Shown here: positions 1 to 11,083 of the stretch, in pieces | Numbering within the stretch: the stretch's first letter is position 1 | How the letters are laid out: each line of letters starts with the position of its first letter | NCBI GenBank assembly: GCA_004297065.1 | Contig: SCUU01000140.1 | Coordinates: 1-64,000 of the forward strand | DNA length: 64,000 nt | Direction of reading: 5' to 3' | From: Gallionellaceae bacterium | GTDB lineage: Bacteria > Pseudomonadota > Gammaproteobacteria > Burkholderiales > Gallionellaceae | Notes under the pieces: model-generated | Seen by the model: the letters and a program-made list of their open reading frames with translations, nothing else | What the model was told of the DNA's origin: nothing | The model's database searches: none | Made by a program: the position numbers and the translations under genes

Positions 1-129
1 GCTGTCCAGCTCGCGCAAAGCCTGATTGAGTATCTCGCGGATGGCTATCAGCGGATGATCGGCAGGGATGTAATCCGCCGTCTGTTTCACCACAAACAAG
101 CTTTCCTGAGTAATGTCGGCACCTCGCAT
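1..129 (-). mobile_element. IS5/IS1182-type transposase, N-terminal part (continues beyond the window)
   Basis: Reverse-strand reading from ATG at 129: MRGADITQESLFVVKQTADYIPADHPLIAIREILNQALRELDS, open to the edge; resembles DUF772-type transposase N-termini (MRG..xxxLFxxxxxxDxxPxDHPLRxIR). Confidence 0.75.
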
Positions 130-243
130 ATCGCATCCTGCTTTCGTTTTAATTCGTCTCCACCATTAACGTATGTCCCTTGGTTTTGTGGACACGCTTG
201 GGGGATAAATTCAACAAACTGCTAGCGACTAACGACTGTTTTT

Positions 244-2178
244 TTACTTCTTGTCTTTGACTTCGGTGAACTCGGCATCAACCACGTTGTCGTCGTGAGG
301 CTTCTGTTCTCCGGCATGCTGCGCACCGCCTTCGGCACCTGCGGCTTGTGCCTTGGCTTGCTCGGCGGCGTACATCTTTTCGCCCAGCTTCTGCGCGGCG
401 GTGGACAGTGCTTCGGCCTTGGCGGTGATGGCGTCTTTGTCGTCGCCCTTCACCACGCCTTCCGCATCCTTCAATGCAGTCTCAATGGCAGACTTTTCAT
501 CCGCAGACAGTTGCTCGCCGTATTCCTTCAACGATTTTTGCGTGGAGTGGATCAGCGCGTCCAACTGGTTGCGCGCGGTGACAAGCTCCATCGCTTTGTG
601 GTCTTCATCCGCGTGGGCCTCCGCATCCGCCACCATGCGCTGGATTTCGGCTTCGGACAAACCGGAACTGGCCTGAATCTTGATCTTGTTCTCCTTGCCG
701 GTGGCTTTATCCTTCGCCGACACATGCAGGATGCCGTTCGCGTCGATATCGAAGGTCACTTCGATCTGCGGCATGCCGCGCGGTGCGGGCGGGATGTCGG
801 ACAGGTTGAACTGGCCCAGGCTCTTGTTGCCGGAAGCCACTTCACGCTCGCCCTGCAGCACGTGGATGGTCACGGCGTTCTGGTTATCGTCGGCGGTGGA
901 GAACACTTGCGAGGCCTTGGTCGGGATGGTGGTATTTTTCTTGATGAGCTTGGTCATCACGCCGCCCATGGTCTCGATACCCAGCGACAACGGAGTCACG
1001 TCCAGCAGCAGCACGTCCTTCACTTCGCCTTGCAACACGCCGCCTTGGATGGAAGCGCCCACCGCCACGGCTTCGTCCGGGTTCACGTCCTTGCGCGGCT
1101 CTTTGCCGAAGAACTCTTTGACCTTCTCCTGCACCTTGGGCATACGGGTCTGACCGCCGACCAGAATCACGTCGGCGATGTCGGAAGTGGAAACGCCCGC
1201 ATCCTTCATCGCGATCTTGCAGGGCTCGATGGTGCGTTGGATCAGGTCTTCCACGATGCTTTCCAGCTTGGCGCGGGTGATCTTCACGGCCAGGTGTTTC
1301 GGGCCGGTCGCATCGGCGGTGATGTAAGGCAGGTTCACTTCGGTCTGCTGTGCGGAAGACAGTTCGATCTTGGCTTTTTCCGCCGCGTCTTTCAGGCGTT
1401 GCAGCGCCAGCATGTCCTTCTTCAGGTCGATGCCGGTTTCTTTCTTGAATTCTTCCACCAGATGCTCGATCACGCGCATGTCGAAGTCTTCGCCGCCGAG
1501 GAAAGTGTCGCCGTTGGTGGACATCACCTCGAACTGGTGTTCGCCGTCGATCTCGGAAATGTCGATGATGGAGATGTCGAAGGTGCCGCCGCCCAAATCG
1601 TACACCGCGATCTTGCGGTCGCCTTCCTGTTTATCCAGACCGAAAGCCAGTGCGGCCGCAGTCGGTTCGTTGATGATGCGCTTCACATCCAGACCGGCGA
1701 TACGCCCCGCATCTTTGGTGGCTTGGCGCTGGCTGTCGTTGAAGTAAGCCGGAACGGTGATGACGGCCTCGGTGACTTCTTCGCCCAGATAGTCCTCGGC
1801 GGTCTTCTTCATCTTGATGAGCACTTGCGCGGAGATTTCCGGCGCGGAAATGTCCTTGTCGCGCACCTTCACCCATGCGTCGCCGTTCTTGGCCTTGACG
1901 ATGGAATAGGGAACCATGGCGATGTCTTTTTGCACCATCGGCTCTTCAAAACGGCGACCGATCAGGCGCTTCACGCCGTACAGGGTGTTCTTCGGGTTGG
2001 TCACGGCCTGACGCTTGGCGGCTGCGCCGACCAGGATTTCGCCGTCTTCCATGTAAGCGATGATGGACGGAGTGGTGCGCGCGCCCTCGGCGTTCTCGAT
2101 CACCTTGGGCTTGCCGTTTTCCATCACGGACACGCAAGAGTTGGTGGTGCCCAAGTCAATACCGATAATCTTTCCCAT
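244..2178 (-). CDS. dnaK: Molecular chaperone DnaK (Hsp70)
   Basis: [38 protein letters not shown]...; full-length 644 aa Hsp70 signatures. Confidence 0.99.
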   Translation of the reverse strand: MGKIIGIDLGTTNSCVSVMENGKPKVIENAEGARTTPSIIAYMEDGEILVGAAAKRQAVTNPKNTLYGVKRLIGRRFEEPMVQKDIAMVPYSIVKAKNGDAWVKVRDKDISAPEISAQVLIKMKKTAEDYLGEEVTEAVITVPAYFNDSQRQATKDAGRIAGLDVKRIINEPTAAALAFGLDKQEGDRKIAVYDLGGGTFDISIIDISEIDGEHQFEVMSTNGDTFLGGEDFDMRVIEHLVEEFKKETGIDLKKDMLALQRLKDAAEKAKIELSSAQQTEVNLPYITADATGPKHLAVKITRAKLESIVEDLIQRTIEPCKIAMKDAGVSTSDIADVILVGGQTRMPKVQEKVKEFFGKEPRKDVNPDEAVAVGASIQGGVLQGEVKDVLLLDVTPLSLGIETMGGVMTKLIKKNTTIPTKASQVFSTADDNQNAVTIHVLQGEREVASGNKSLGQFNLSDIPPAPRGMPQIEVTFDIDANGILHVSAKDKATGKENKIKIQASSGLSEAEIQRMVADAEAHADEDHKAMELVTARNQLDALIHSTQKSLKEYGEQLSADEKSAIETALKDAEGVVKGDDKDAITAKAEALSTAAQKLGEKMYAAEQAKAQAAGAEGGAQHAGEQKPHDDNVVDAEFTEVKDKK

Positions 2179-2270
2179 GATGCTTTCCTTTCAGTTGAAT
2201 TCGTAAAAGTTTGAATGCTGTTATTGCCTTACCGCACTACATTAGGGCGGCAGTAGATATTTCAAGTGTT

Positions 2271-2347
2271 TCCCCTCCCTCAATCCCTCCCCCGGAGGGA
2301 GAGGGAGGTTTGGCCCTTCTCCCTCCGGGGAAGGGTTGGGAAGGGGG
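2271..2347. repeat. GC-rich double-hairpin palindromic repeat, intergenic copy (grpE-dnaK)
   Basis: tcccctccctcaatccctcccccggagggagagggagg...cttctccctccggggaagggttgggaaggggg; two hairpins within an outer stem. Confidence 0.8.
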
Positions 2348-2899
2348 TTATTTTCCCTTCGCCACCATCACCAGCGCAGGACGCAACACGCGCTCGTTCA
2401 AGGTGTAGCCGCGCTGCATGACGGTCACCACGGTATTGGCTTCCTGCTCGCTCTCCACCATGCCGATGGCCTGATGTTTATGCGCGTCGAATTTCTCCCC
2501 AGTAGGATTGATTTCCTTGATGTTGAACTTCTCGAATACGCTGGAAAGCTGCTTCAGCGTCAGTTCCATGCCGCTCTTGAAGCTTTCCACGCTGGCGGTT
2601 TCCACGGCCAGACCGGCTTGCAGGCTGTCCATCACCGCCAGCATCTCGTTGGAAAAACGCTCGACGGCGAATTTTTGCGCCTTGCTGATGTCCTCTTGCG
2701 CGCGGCGGCGAATGTTTTCGCCCTCGGCCTTGGCGCGCAGCCAGGCGTCGTGGTGTTCTTGTGCCTTAAGTTCCGCCTGTTTGAGCATTTCTTCCATGCT
2801 GGGCATGACCTCCGGTGCTGCTTGTTGTCCTTGTGGCTCGGCAGCGTCTGTTGCGGGGTTTTGCGGCTTGTTTTCAACTTGTTCCATGTATCTCTCCAA
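2348..2899 (-). CDS. grpE: Nucleotide exchange factor GrpE
   Basis: 183 aa with GrpE core ([39 protein letters not shown]); adjacent to dnaK. Confidence 0.97.
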   Translation of the reverse strand: MERYMEQVENKPQNPATDAAEPQGQQAAPEVMPSMEEMLKQAELKAQEHHDAWLRAKAEGENIRRRAQEDISKAQKFAVERFSNEMLAVMDSLQAGLAVETASVESFKSGMELTLKQLSSVFEKFNIKEINPTGEKFDAHKHQAIGMVESEQEANTVVTVMQRGYTLNERVLRPALVMVAKGK

Positions 2900-2916
2900 T
2901 TTATCGACCTCCCGCA

Positions 2917-2943
2917 GGTGGGGGTGACCATTGGATTTTCAAG
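2917..2943 (-). promoter_or_regulatory. Putative sigma32 (RpoH) heat-shock promoter of grpE-dnaK
   Basis: Reverse strand: CCCTTGAAA-ATCCAATGGTCA-CCCCACCT, matching CTTGAA N13 CCCCAT-like consensus upstream of grpE. Confidence 0.7.
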
Positions 2944-3008
2944 GGCAAATGCTAAAAATATTTAGGTGTGAGGTGGTGGAAATCGCTGGCGACTAAATTG
3001 GCCTCGGC

Positions 3009-3014
3009 TATAAT
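3009..3014 (+). promoter_or_regulatory. Probable -10 element of the tRNA-Leu promoter
   Basis: Perfect TATAAT 35 bp upstream of the tRNA; the -35 is weak. Confidence 0.5.
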
Positions 3015-3048
3015 GCGCGCCCTCTCTTGTTTGACGAGGGAATGGAAT

Positions 3049-3133
3049 GCCCCGGTGGCGGAATTGGTAGACGCACCAGATTTAGGTTCTGGCGCCGCGA
3101 GGCGTGGAAGTTCGAGTCTTCTCCGGGGCACCA
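3049..3133 (+). tRNA. tRNA-Leu (anticodon UAG)
   Basis: GCCCCGG acceptor, anticodon arm CCAGA-TTTAGGT-TCTGG, long variable arm, T-arm GGAAGTTCGAGTCTTC, encoded CCA. Confidence 0.96.
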
Positions 3134-3139
3134 ATCAAT

Positions 3140-3176
3140 ATGAAAATGGGCACTAGTATTTGGTGCCCATTTTCAT
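3140..3176 (+). terminator. Hairpin downstream of tRNA-Leu
   Basis: 14-bp inverted repeat ATGAAAATGGGCAC ... GTGCCCATTTTCAT directly after the tRNA. Confidence 0.7.
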
Positions 3177-3287
3177 TACGTCCCAGCTTGGGCGATTTGG
3201 GTAGAAAGCAAATGGCATCCCTCGCGGATAAGGGGCCGGACGGTCGCCGCTGGTATTCATTACGCAGTATCTTTCTGGTGAATTTGC

Positions 3288-4403
3288 ATGCGTATCCATC
3301 CCCTGATTTTTTTGTTGCTGGGCCTGTATGCCGTTACCGATGCGCAAGGACGTACCTTTGTGGCCGAAGGTTCCGATTCTGGCGCGGGCGTCGGTGCTCG
3401 ATACATTGCGCTCGGTGGTGCCGGCGCGGCAATCAGTAATGATGTCTATGCGGCCTATTCGAATCCTGCTGGATTGGCTGAATTGGAGGGCGTGGAGATA
3501 GCGGCCTCGCGCCAACTCAATGCAATACTTCAATTGGTTAGTTTTGCGGGCATGGCCGCGCGTTTGCCGCTGGATGCCAGTTGGGGATTCAAGGCAACAA
3601 TGGCCGGGGTCTATTACCCGCGCATGCATGCCCGAGCTTCGGGGGCATTTCGTGATAATGAGGTGGAGAGCATTTTTTTGCGTTATTTGCTGCCGGGTTT
3701 GCCCGGCACTTTTGATGGCGAGATCGACAGCAAGACCAAGGTCTATCGGATTGCGCTGGGATTGGGCCCCGCGAACTCCGATGTATGGTCCATCGGTTTC
3801 AACGTTGACAAGATCGATTGCCGGACGAATTACTGTGGCGTGCATGCCACTTCCAATGGATATACGACAGCGTCGGGCGGGGCTACAGCAACAAGCTATG
3901 GAGCGGGCTTCAAATATCGGCCATTGCCTGCACTCACCCTGGCTGGTGCAGTCAGTGATGTGAGCACCCGTCTCAATGTAGATGTGACAACCACCGATGA
4001 TGCGGGCACGCGGATTAATACATACCGGATTTTGTTTCCAATGAAAATGCTGTTTGGTGCAGCATACCGTTTTAGTTCTTCATTACAAGCTACGGGTGAT
4101 TACGAAATCTTTCGGGGAACATATGGCAACAATGATATTGACTGGCGATTCTTGCGCATGGGAGCAGAGGTGGCCCACTCTGAGGCGTTTATGTCGCGGT
4201 TTGGCGCAATCGTCCCGGTGGTGATCCGGTCTTCACGAATCAAGGAAGGTTCGTTGCCGTTTCCTTTTTCTCCAACGATTGGGTTGGGATACCGGCAAAA
4301 ACATTTTAGGGCGGATGTGGCGGTTTACGCACATTCCCTGATGAGTTTGCATCAAGGCGGTGTTTCACCTGCGGCTGATCTGAGCATCACGCTGAATTTT
4401 TAG
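3288..4403 (+). CDS. Outer-membrane beta-barrel protein (PorV/OMPP1-like)
   Basis: Signal peptide, GARYIALGGAGAAISNDVYAAYSNPAGLA motif, C-terminal SITLNF. Confidence 0.6.
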   Translation: MRIHPLIFLLLGLYAVTDAQGRTFVAEGSDSGAGVGARYIALGGAGAAISNDVYAAYSNPAGLAELEGVEIAASRQLNAILQLVSFAGMAARLPLDASWGFKATMAGVYYPRMHARASGAFRDNEVESIFLRYLLPGLPGTFDGEIDSKTKVYRIALGLGPANSDVWSIGFNVDKIDCRTNYCGVHATSNGYTTASGGATATSYGAGFKYRPLPALTLAGAVSDVSTRLNVDVTTTDDAGTRINTYRILFPMKMLFGAAYRFSSSLQATGDYEIFRGTYGNNDIDWRFLRMGAEVAHSEAFMSRFGAIVPVVIRSSRIKEGSLPFPFSPTIGLGYRQKHFRADVAVYAHSLMSLHQGGVSPAADLSITLNF

Positions 4404-4530
4404 AGGTGCCCATATTTTTACAGGTGGTATTAATGCCGCCATTAACTTGCCCGCAAACCGTCCATCCCCGGATTGCTCTGTTCCGGCGCACCGCGGCGTT
4501 GCAATGTTGCTGCGCGTTAATTCCCGCAAC

Positions 4531-5000
4531 TCATCCGGCGGTCACTTCAGCTAAAATCACCACATAATTCTTCCCGTATTTCTTCGCGCACTTGGGGCAG
4601 GTGGTGTAGTAGAAATACAGTTTGCGCGGCTGCTTGCCCTGTGCCGCGACGTAGGCGTTCATCGCGTTTATCCAGAGTCGCATGTTTTTGTAGGGGCCCT
4701 CGAATACCTTGCTCAGGAAGGTGCCGGAGAGTGTGGCCATGCGCGCACCGGGGATGTCTTTGCCGGTTTCGATATACACGTCCGCGCCCCACAGGGAGTT
4801 TTCATCGGTGAGGATGATGCGCGTGGCGGTGGCGGCACCGGCGGCTTCGGCCACGCGGGTGGCGCGCGTCATGACCGCGCCGTAATTCAGCGGGATGTGG
4901 ATGAAGCTGGTGACGCGGTCTTGCAGGAATTTCTTGTCTTTCCAGACGATGGTTTTTTCATCCCAAAGTTCGGGGTTGAAGCGGGGGCAGCATTCTTCGC

Positions 5001-5004
<4 letters not shown>
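4531..5004 (-). CDS. Conserved protein with N-terminal CCPRF and C-terminal [10 protein letters not shown] cysteine motifs
   Basis: Start at MSEECCPRF (5004); overlaps the copA stop. Confidence 0.7.
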
Positions 5005-7274
<2,270 letters not shown>

Positions 7275-7400
7275 TTTATCCGCAATGCAACATGAAATTG
7301 AGAGGGTGTCCGATATTATGCGCTCACAGGAGACGCGACAAGCGCTAGCTTTTTGAGAGTCAAAAAATTGAAGGCAGGGTTTTCGCGATAAGCTAACTGA

Positions 7401-7419
7401 CCTCCGGCAAAGCCGGGGG
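7401..7419. repeat. Short REP-like hairpin
   Basis: cctccggc-aaa-gccggggg. Confidence 0.4.
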
Positions 7420-7497
7420 TTGACCTCTCTGAATTACCTTGAGCAAAACGGGGTTTCCTGTTTCAATCCCTGCCCATTGCGAAATACGGGAGCAAGC

Positions 7498-8379
7498 ATG
7501 GGGCAGGCAAGCATCGGCATCATCGGCGGCAGCGGTGTGTACGACATCGGGGGGCTTACGAACAAGCGTTGGGAGAAGGTCGGGTCGCCGTTCGGCGCAC
7601 CCTCCGACGAACTGCTGTTCGGCGAACTCAACGGTGTGAAGCTGGCGTTCCTGCCGCGCCATGGGCGCGGCCACAAGATACCTCCATCCGAGATCAACTT
7701 CCGCGCCAACATCGACGTGCTCAAGCGTGTCGGCGCGAGCGATGTCATCTCGGTCAGCGCGGTCGGTTCCTTGCGCGAACATCTGTCTCCCGGCACCTTC
7801 GTTATCGTCGATCAATTCATCGACCGCACCTTTGCGCGAGAGAAATCCTTTTTCGGCAGCGGCTTGGTGGCGCACGTCTCAATGGCGCATCCGGTGTGCA
7901 AGCGGCTGGGCGACCACATCGAACACGCCGCGAAAGAAGCGGGCATCAACGCGCTGCGCGGCGGAACTTATTTGGTCATGGAAGGCCCGCAGTTTTCCAG
8001 TCTGGCAGAGTCCGAGTTGTATCGCCAGTGGGGCTGCGACGTGATCGGCATGACCAACATGCCCGAAGCCAAGCTCGCGCGCGAAGCCGAACTGTGCTAT
8101 GCCACCGTGGCCATGGTCACCGACTACGACTGCTGGCATCCGGGGCACGAGCATGTGACCGTGGAGCAGATCGTCAAAGTGCTGCTGGCCAATGCCGACA
8201 AAGCCAAGAACCTGGTGAAGCATCTCGTGCCGCATGTTGGCAACGATGCCAAGGCCTGCGATTGCGGCTGCCGCGCGGCGCTGCAACACGCGCTGATTAC
8301 GGCGTCCGAAGCACGCGATGCCGAGTTGACTCGGAAGCTGCAAGCCATCGCTGGGCGAGTGTTAAATCAAACAACTTGA
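7498..8379 (+). CDS. mtnP: S-methyl-5'-thioadenosine/thioinosine phosphorylase
   Basis: MGQASIGIIGGSGVYDIGGL; PNP/MTAP family motifs (EGPQFSSLAES, GMTNMPEAKLAREAE). Confidence 0.92.
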   Translation: MGQASIGIIGGSGVYDIGGLTNKRWEKVGSPFGAPSDELLFGELNGVKLAFLPRHGRGHKIPPSEINFRANIDVLKRVGASDVISVSAVGSLREHLSPGTFVIVDQFIDRTFAREKSFFGSGLVAHVSMAHPVCKRLGDHIEHAAKEAGINALRGGTYLVMEGPQFSSLAESELYRQWGCDVIGMTNMPEAKLAREAELCYATVAMVTDYDCWHPGHEHVTVEQIVKVLLANADKAKNLVKHLVPHVGNDAKACDCGCRAALQHALITASEARDAELTRKLQAIAGRVLNQTT

Positions 8380-8384
8380 TCTAT

Positions 8385-8459
8385 CCGCAGATTACACAGA
8401 TTGACGCCGATTAAATACAAACCCAACACAAAATCTGTGTGAATCTGCGCAATCTGTGG
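8385..8459. repeat. CAGATTACA-type inverted repeat (intergenic)
   Basis: ccgcagattacacagattgacgccgatt paired with aatctgtgtgaatctgcgcaatctgtgg, 22/28 matches by eye. Confidence 0.7.
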
Positions 8460-8487
8460 GCAAACGACCTTGAATGAAAGTTTAGTT

Positions 8488-9126
8488 ATGACCGAACAGA
8501 TATTACGTCAACAACTGTTAGCCACCTCGCGCCGCATGGTCGAACTCGGCCTTAATCGCGGCACAGCGGGCAACGCCTCGGTGCGTTGCGGCAAGAGCAT
8601 CCTCATCACCCCGTCTGCCGTGCCGGTCGCCGAGATGAGCGAGCAGGACATGGTGCTGCTCGCCTCCGACGGTAAGGTGCTGCAAGGCCGCAAACCCTCC
8701 AGTGAATGGCGCTTCCACCGCGACATTCTCGATGCCCGTCCAGAGATCGGCGCGGTGCTGCACATGCACTCCACCTTCGCTACCACCATCGCCTGTCTAG
8801 GTAAAGACGTGCCCGCCGTGCACTACCACATCGCCATCGCGGGTGGCGACAGCATACGTTGCACACCGTACACCATCTTCGGCGAACAGAACCTTTCCGA
8901 CCTCGCGCTGGAAGCCCTGCGCGACCGCAAGGCCTGCCTGCTCGGCAACCACGGCATGATCGCGCTGGGTCGTGACCTAAACGAAGCGCTGTCCGTCGCG
9001 CAGGAAGTCGAATACCTATGCGAGCTCTACTGGCGCTCCCAGCAGGCGGGCGAACCGCAGATACTCAGCGCGCAGCAGATGCATGAGGTGAAGCAGAAGT
9101 TCGTGGAGTACAAGAAGCGCAGCTAA
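8488..9126 (+). CDS. Class II aldolase/adducin family protein
   Basis: [41 protein letters not shown]. Confidence 0.88.
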   Translation: MTEQILRQQLLATSRRMVELGLNRGTAGNASVRCGKSILITPSAVPVAEMSEQDMVLLASDGKVLQGRKPSSEWRFHRDILDARPEIGAVLHMHSTFATTIACLGKDVPAVHYHIAIAGGDSIRCTPYTIFGEQNLSDLALEALRDRKACLLGNHGMIALGRDLNEALSVAQEVEYLCELYWRSQQAGEPQILSAQQMHEVKQKFVEYKKRS

Positions 9127-9148
9127 TGAAATTGGCGAAACGCAACGG

Positions 9149-9225
9149 CCTCACCCTCAATCCCTCCCCCAGCGGGGGAGAGAAGTAAAGCCCTTCTCCC
9201 CCGGGAGAAGGGTTGGGATGAGGGA
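9149..9225. repeat. Palindromic repeat, intergenic copy upstream of apt
   Basis: cctcaccctcaatccctcccccagcgggggagag...cttctcccccgggagaagggttgggatgaggg. Confidence 0.85.
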
Positions 9226-9265
9226 GCAATTGAGAATTAACCAATACAGTAATCAGGAAGCCACC

Positions 9266-9793
9266 ATGCCCATCAAATCAAAAATCCGCACCGTCCCCCA
9301 TTACCCGAAACAGGGCATCCAGTTCCGTGACATCACCACCTTGCTCAAAGACCCGGAAGGTTTTCGTGCCACGGTGGACGAGCTGGTACGGCGATATAAA
9401 GACGTGAAGATAGACAAGATCGCGGGCATCGAATCGCGCGGCTTCATCCTCGGCGCACCGCTGGCGTATGCGCTGGGCAAAGGCTTCGTGCCTATCCGCA
9501 AAAAAGGCAAGCTGCCAGCGGAAACCATAGGCCACGACTATGCGCTTGAATACGGCACCGACCGCATCGAAATCCACACCGACGCTATTGAGAAGGGCGA
9601 AAAGATATTACTGGTGGACGACCTCATTGCCACCGGCGGCACAGCCGAAGCCGCCTGCGTACTGATCGAAAAGATGGGCGGCAAGATCGTCGAATGCTGC
9701 TTCATCATCGACCTGCCGGACATCGGCGGTCGTGCGCGCTTGGAAAAGCACGGGCAGAAGGTGTTTGCGCTGTGTGAGTTTGAGGGCGACTAA
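9266..9793 (+). CDS. apt: Adenine phosphoribosyltransferase
   Basis: [47 protein letters not shown] loop. Confidence 0.96.
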   Translation: MPIKSKIRTVPHYPKQGIQFRDITTLLKDPEGFRATVDELVRRYKDVKIDKIAGIESRGFILGAPLAYALGKGFVPIRKKGKLPAETIGHDYALEYGTDRIEIHTDAIEKGEKILLVDDLIATGGTAEAACVLIEKMGGKIVECCFIIDLPDIGGRARLEKHGQKVFALCEFEGD

Positions 9794-9825
9794 CGCTGCT
9801 TGACGCTATACGTCAAAGACGGATA

Positions 9826-10158
9826 ATGCCCGCCATGCTCACCGTCGTTGAAACCGAAGATTTCGAGAAGCTCTGGCCGTTGTATTGGACAGAGAAAGAG
9901 CATGATGCCTTTGCATTGTTCATCGCAGAAAATCCCGATGCGGGAGATGTGGTCAGAGGTTCGGGCGGCGTACGCAAAGTGCGCTGGTCTCGTTCCGGTT
10001 CGGGCAAGTCGGGTGGTGTAAGGGTCATCTATTTCAACCGTCTGGCGAACGGAGAAATCTGGCTGATTTTCATGTATGCCAAAAGCAAACGGGATTCGAT
10101 AGATGGAAGCGTATTGAAGGAGCTAAAAAATGAAATCGAAAAAACCATTGAGCGATAA
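9826..10158 (+). CDS. RelE/HigB-type toxin
   Basis: GVRKVRWSRSGSGKSGGVRVIYFNR...IWLIFMYAKSKRDSI. Confidence 0.85.
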   Translation: MPAMLTVVETEDFEKLWPLYWTEKEHDAFALFIAENPDAGDVVRGSGGVRKVRWSRSGSGKSGGVRVIYFNRLANGEIWLIFMYAKSKRDSIDGSVLKELKNEIEKTIER

Positions 10159-10438
10159 AGAGCTGGAGGCATTCGAAGCCTCGCGCGACATGGGTAAAGC
10201 GCTGCTGAAATCGGCGCGTCAGATGGTCGCCAGAAAAGGGAAGGTCGTGCTGTCCCCTGTTATTTCTGCACGAACAAAATCAGGTCTTTCGCAAGCCGAG
10301 TTCGCCAAGTTGCTGGGCGTATCCGTGCGCACCCTGCAAGAGTGGGAACAGGGCCGCAGACAACCCAGCGGCGCGGCAAAGACATTGATAGGCATTGCGG
10401 AACGCAGGCCGGATGTGTTGAAAGAGGCGGCGGCATAA
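10130..10438 (+). CDS. XRE/HigA-type antitoxin
   Basis: HTH ARTKSGLSQAEFAKLLGVSVRTLQEWEQGRRQPSGAAKTL; overlaps the toxin ORF. Confidence 0.87.
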   Translation: MKSKKPLSDKELEAFEASRDMGKALLKSARQMVARKGKVVLSPVISARTKSGLSQAEFAKLLGVSVRTLQEWEQGRRQPSGAAKTLIGIAERRPDVLKEAAA

Positions 10439-10539
10439 TGACTGTTTTCATCAACGACCTGCCGGACATTGGCGGGCACGAGCGGCTGGAGACGCTTGGG
10501 CAGAAGGTATTTGCGTTGTGTGAGTTTGATGGGGGCTAA
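10438..10539 (+). pseudogene. Duplicated 3' fragment of apt
   Basis: [33 protein letters not shown] versus apt C-terminus [30 protein letters not shown]. Confidence 0.9.
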
Positions 10540-10543
10540 CTGA

Positions 10544-11071
10544 GTGGAGCAAATTGAGCCCCTTAAAGAACTAAATGAAAGAGCGGTTGGAGATAGGTTC
10601 ATTGAATGGTTCAACGCTCAACATGGTCTGAGTTATTCTTTTTCGAGACGAGCAGGAGAAGCTCCCGATTTGGTTTATGCGTTACCTGACGCGGGCGAGC
10701 TCTTTATTGAGGTAACTTCTGCGTATTATGGGGAAGAATATGCCAAATTCATTTGGGGTGGGGTAAGAGGTTCAGAAAATTCAAGTTTGGTATCAACTGA
10801 CGCTGGTGATCTCGATAAGAAAATTGTGTTGGATGTTGTAAGGGCAGTTCAAAAGAAAAGTATGAAACGCTATGGGAAACACTGCATTTTGGTAGTTGAC
10901 ATCACTTCGTTCTGGACGTCTCCCGAAGTATTTTCCAATTTATTGAAACAGTTTCCAACTCCAGAAAATATCTTTGCGGGAATCTATATTCATGGGCGTT
11001 TTTCTATTTTCCATGTGCCTCAAAGCTATTGCATGATTCCAATAAAACTATACGAACCAATAACAAATTAG
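10544..11071 (+). CDS. Hypothetical protein, possible PD-(D/E)XK-like nuclease
   Basis: GEAPDLVYALPDAGELFIEVTSAYY resembles a degenerate PD...E-x-[KT] core; AT-richer than its flanks. Confidence 0.5.
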   Translation: MEQIEPLKELNERAVGDRFIEWFNAQHGLSYSFSRRAGEAPDLVYALPDAGELFIEVTSAYYGEEYAKFIWGGVRGSENSSLVSTDAGDLDKKIVLDVVRAVQKKSMKRYGKHCILVVDITSFWTSPEVFSNLLKQFPTPENIFAGIYIHGRFSIFHVPQSYCMIPIKLYEPITN

Positions 11072-11083
11072 GAATTTGTAGAA

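Noticed and set aside
295-2214. 639-aa + strand ORF opposite dnaK
   Set aside because: Antisense shadow ORF of a highly conserved GC-rich gene; His/Arg/Val-rich translation with no domain signal.
2211-2408. 65-aa ORF between dnaK and grpE
   Set aside because: Translated repeat plus antisense grpE; no support.
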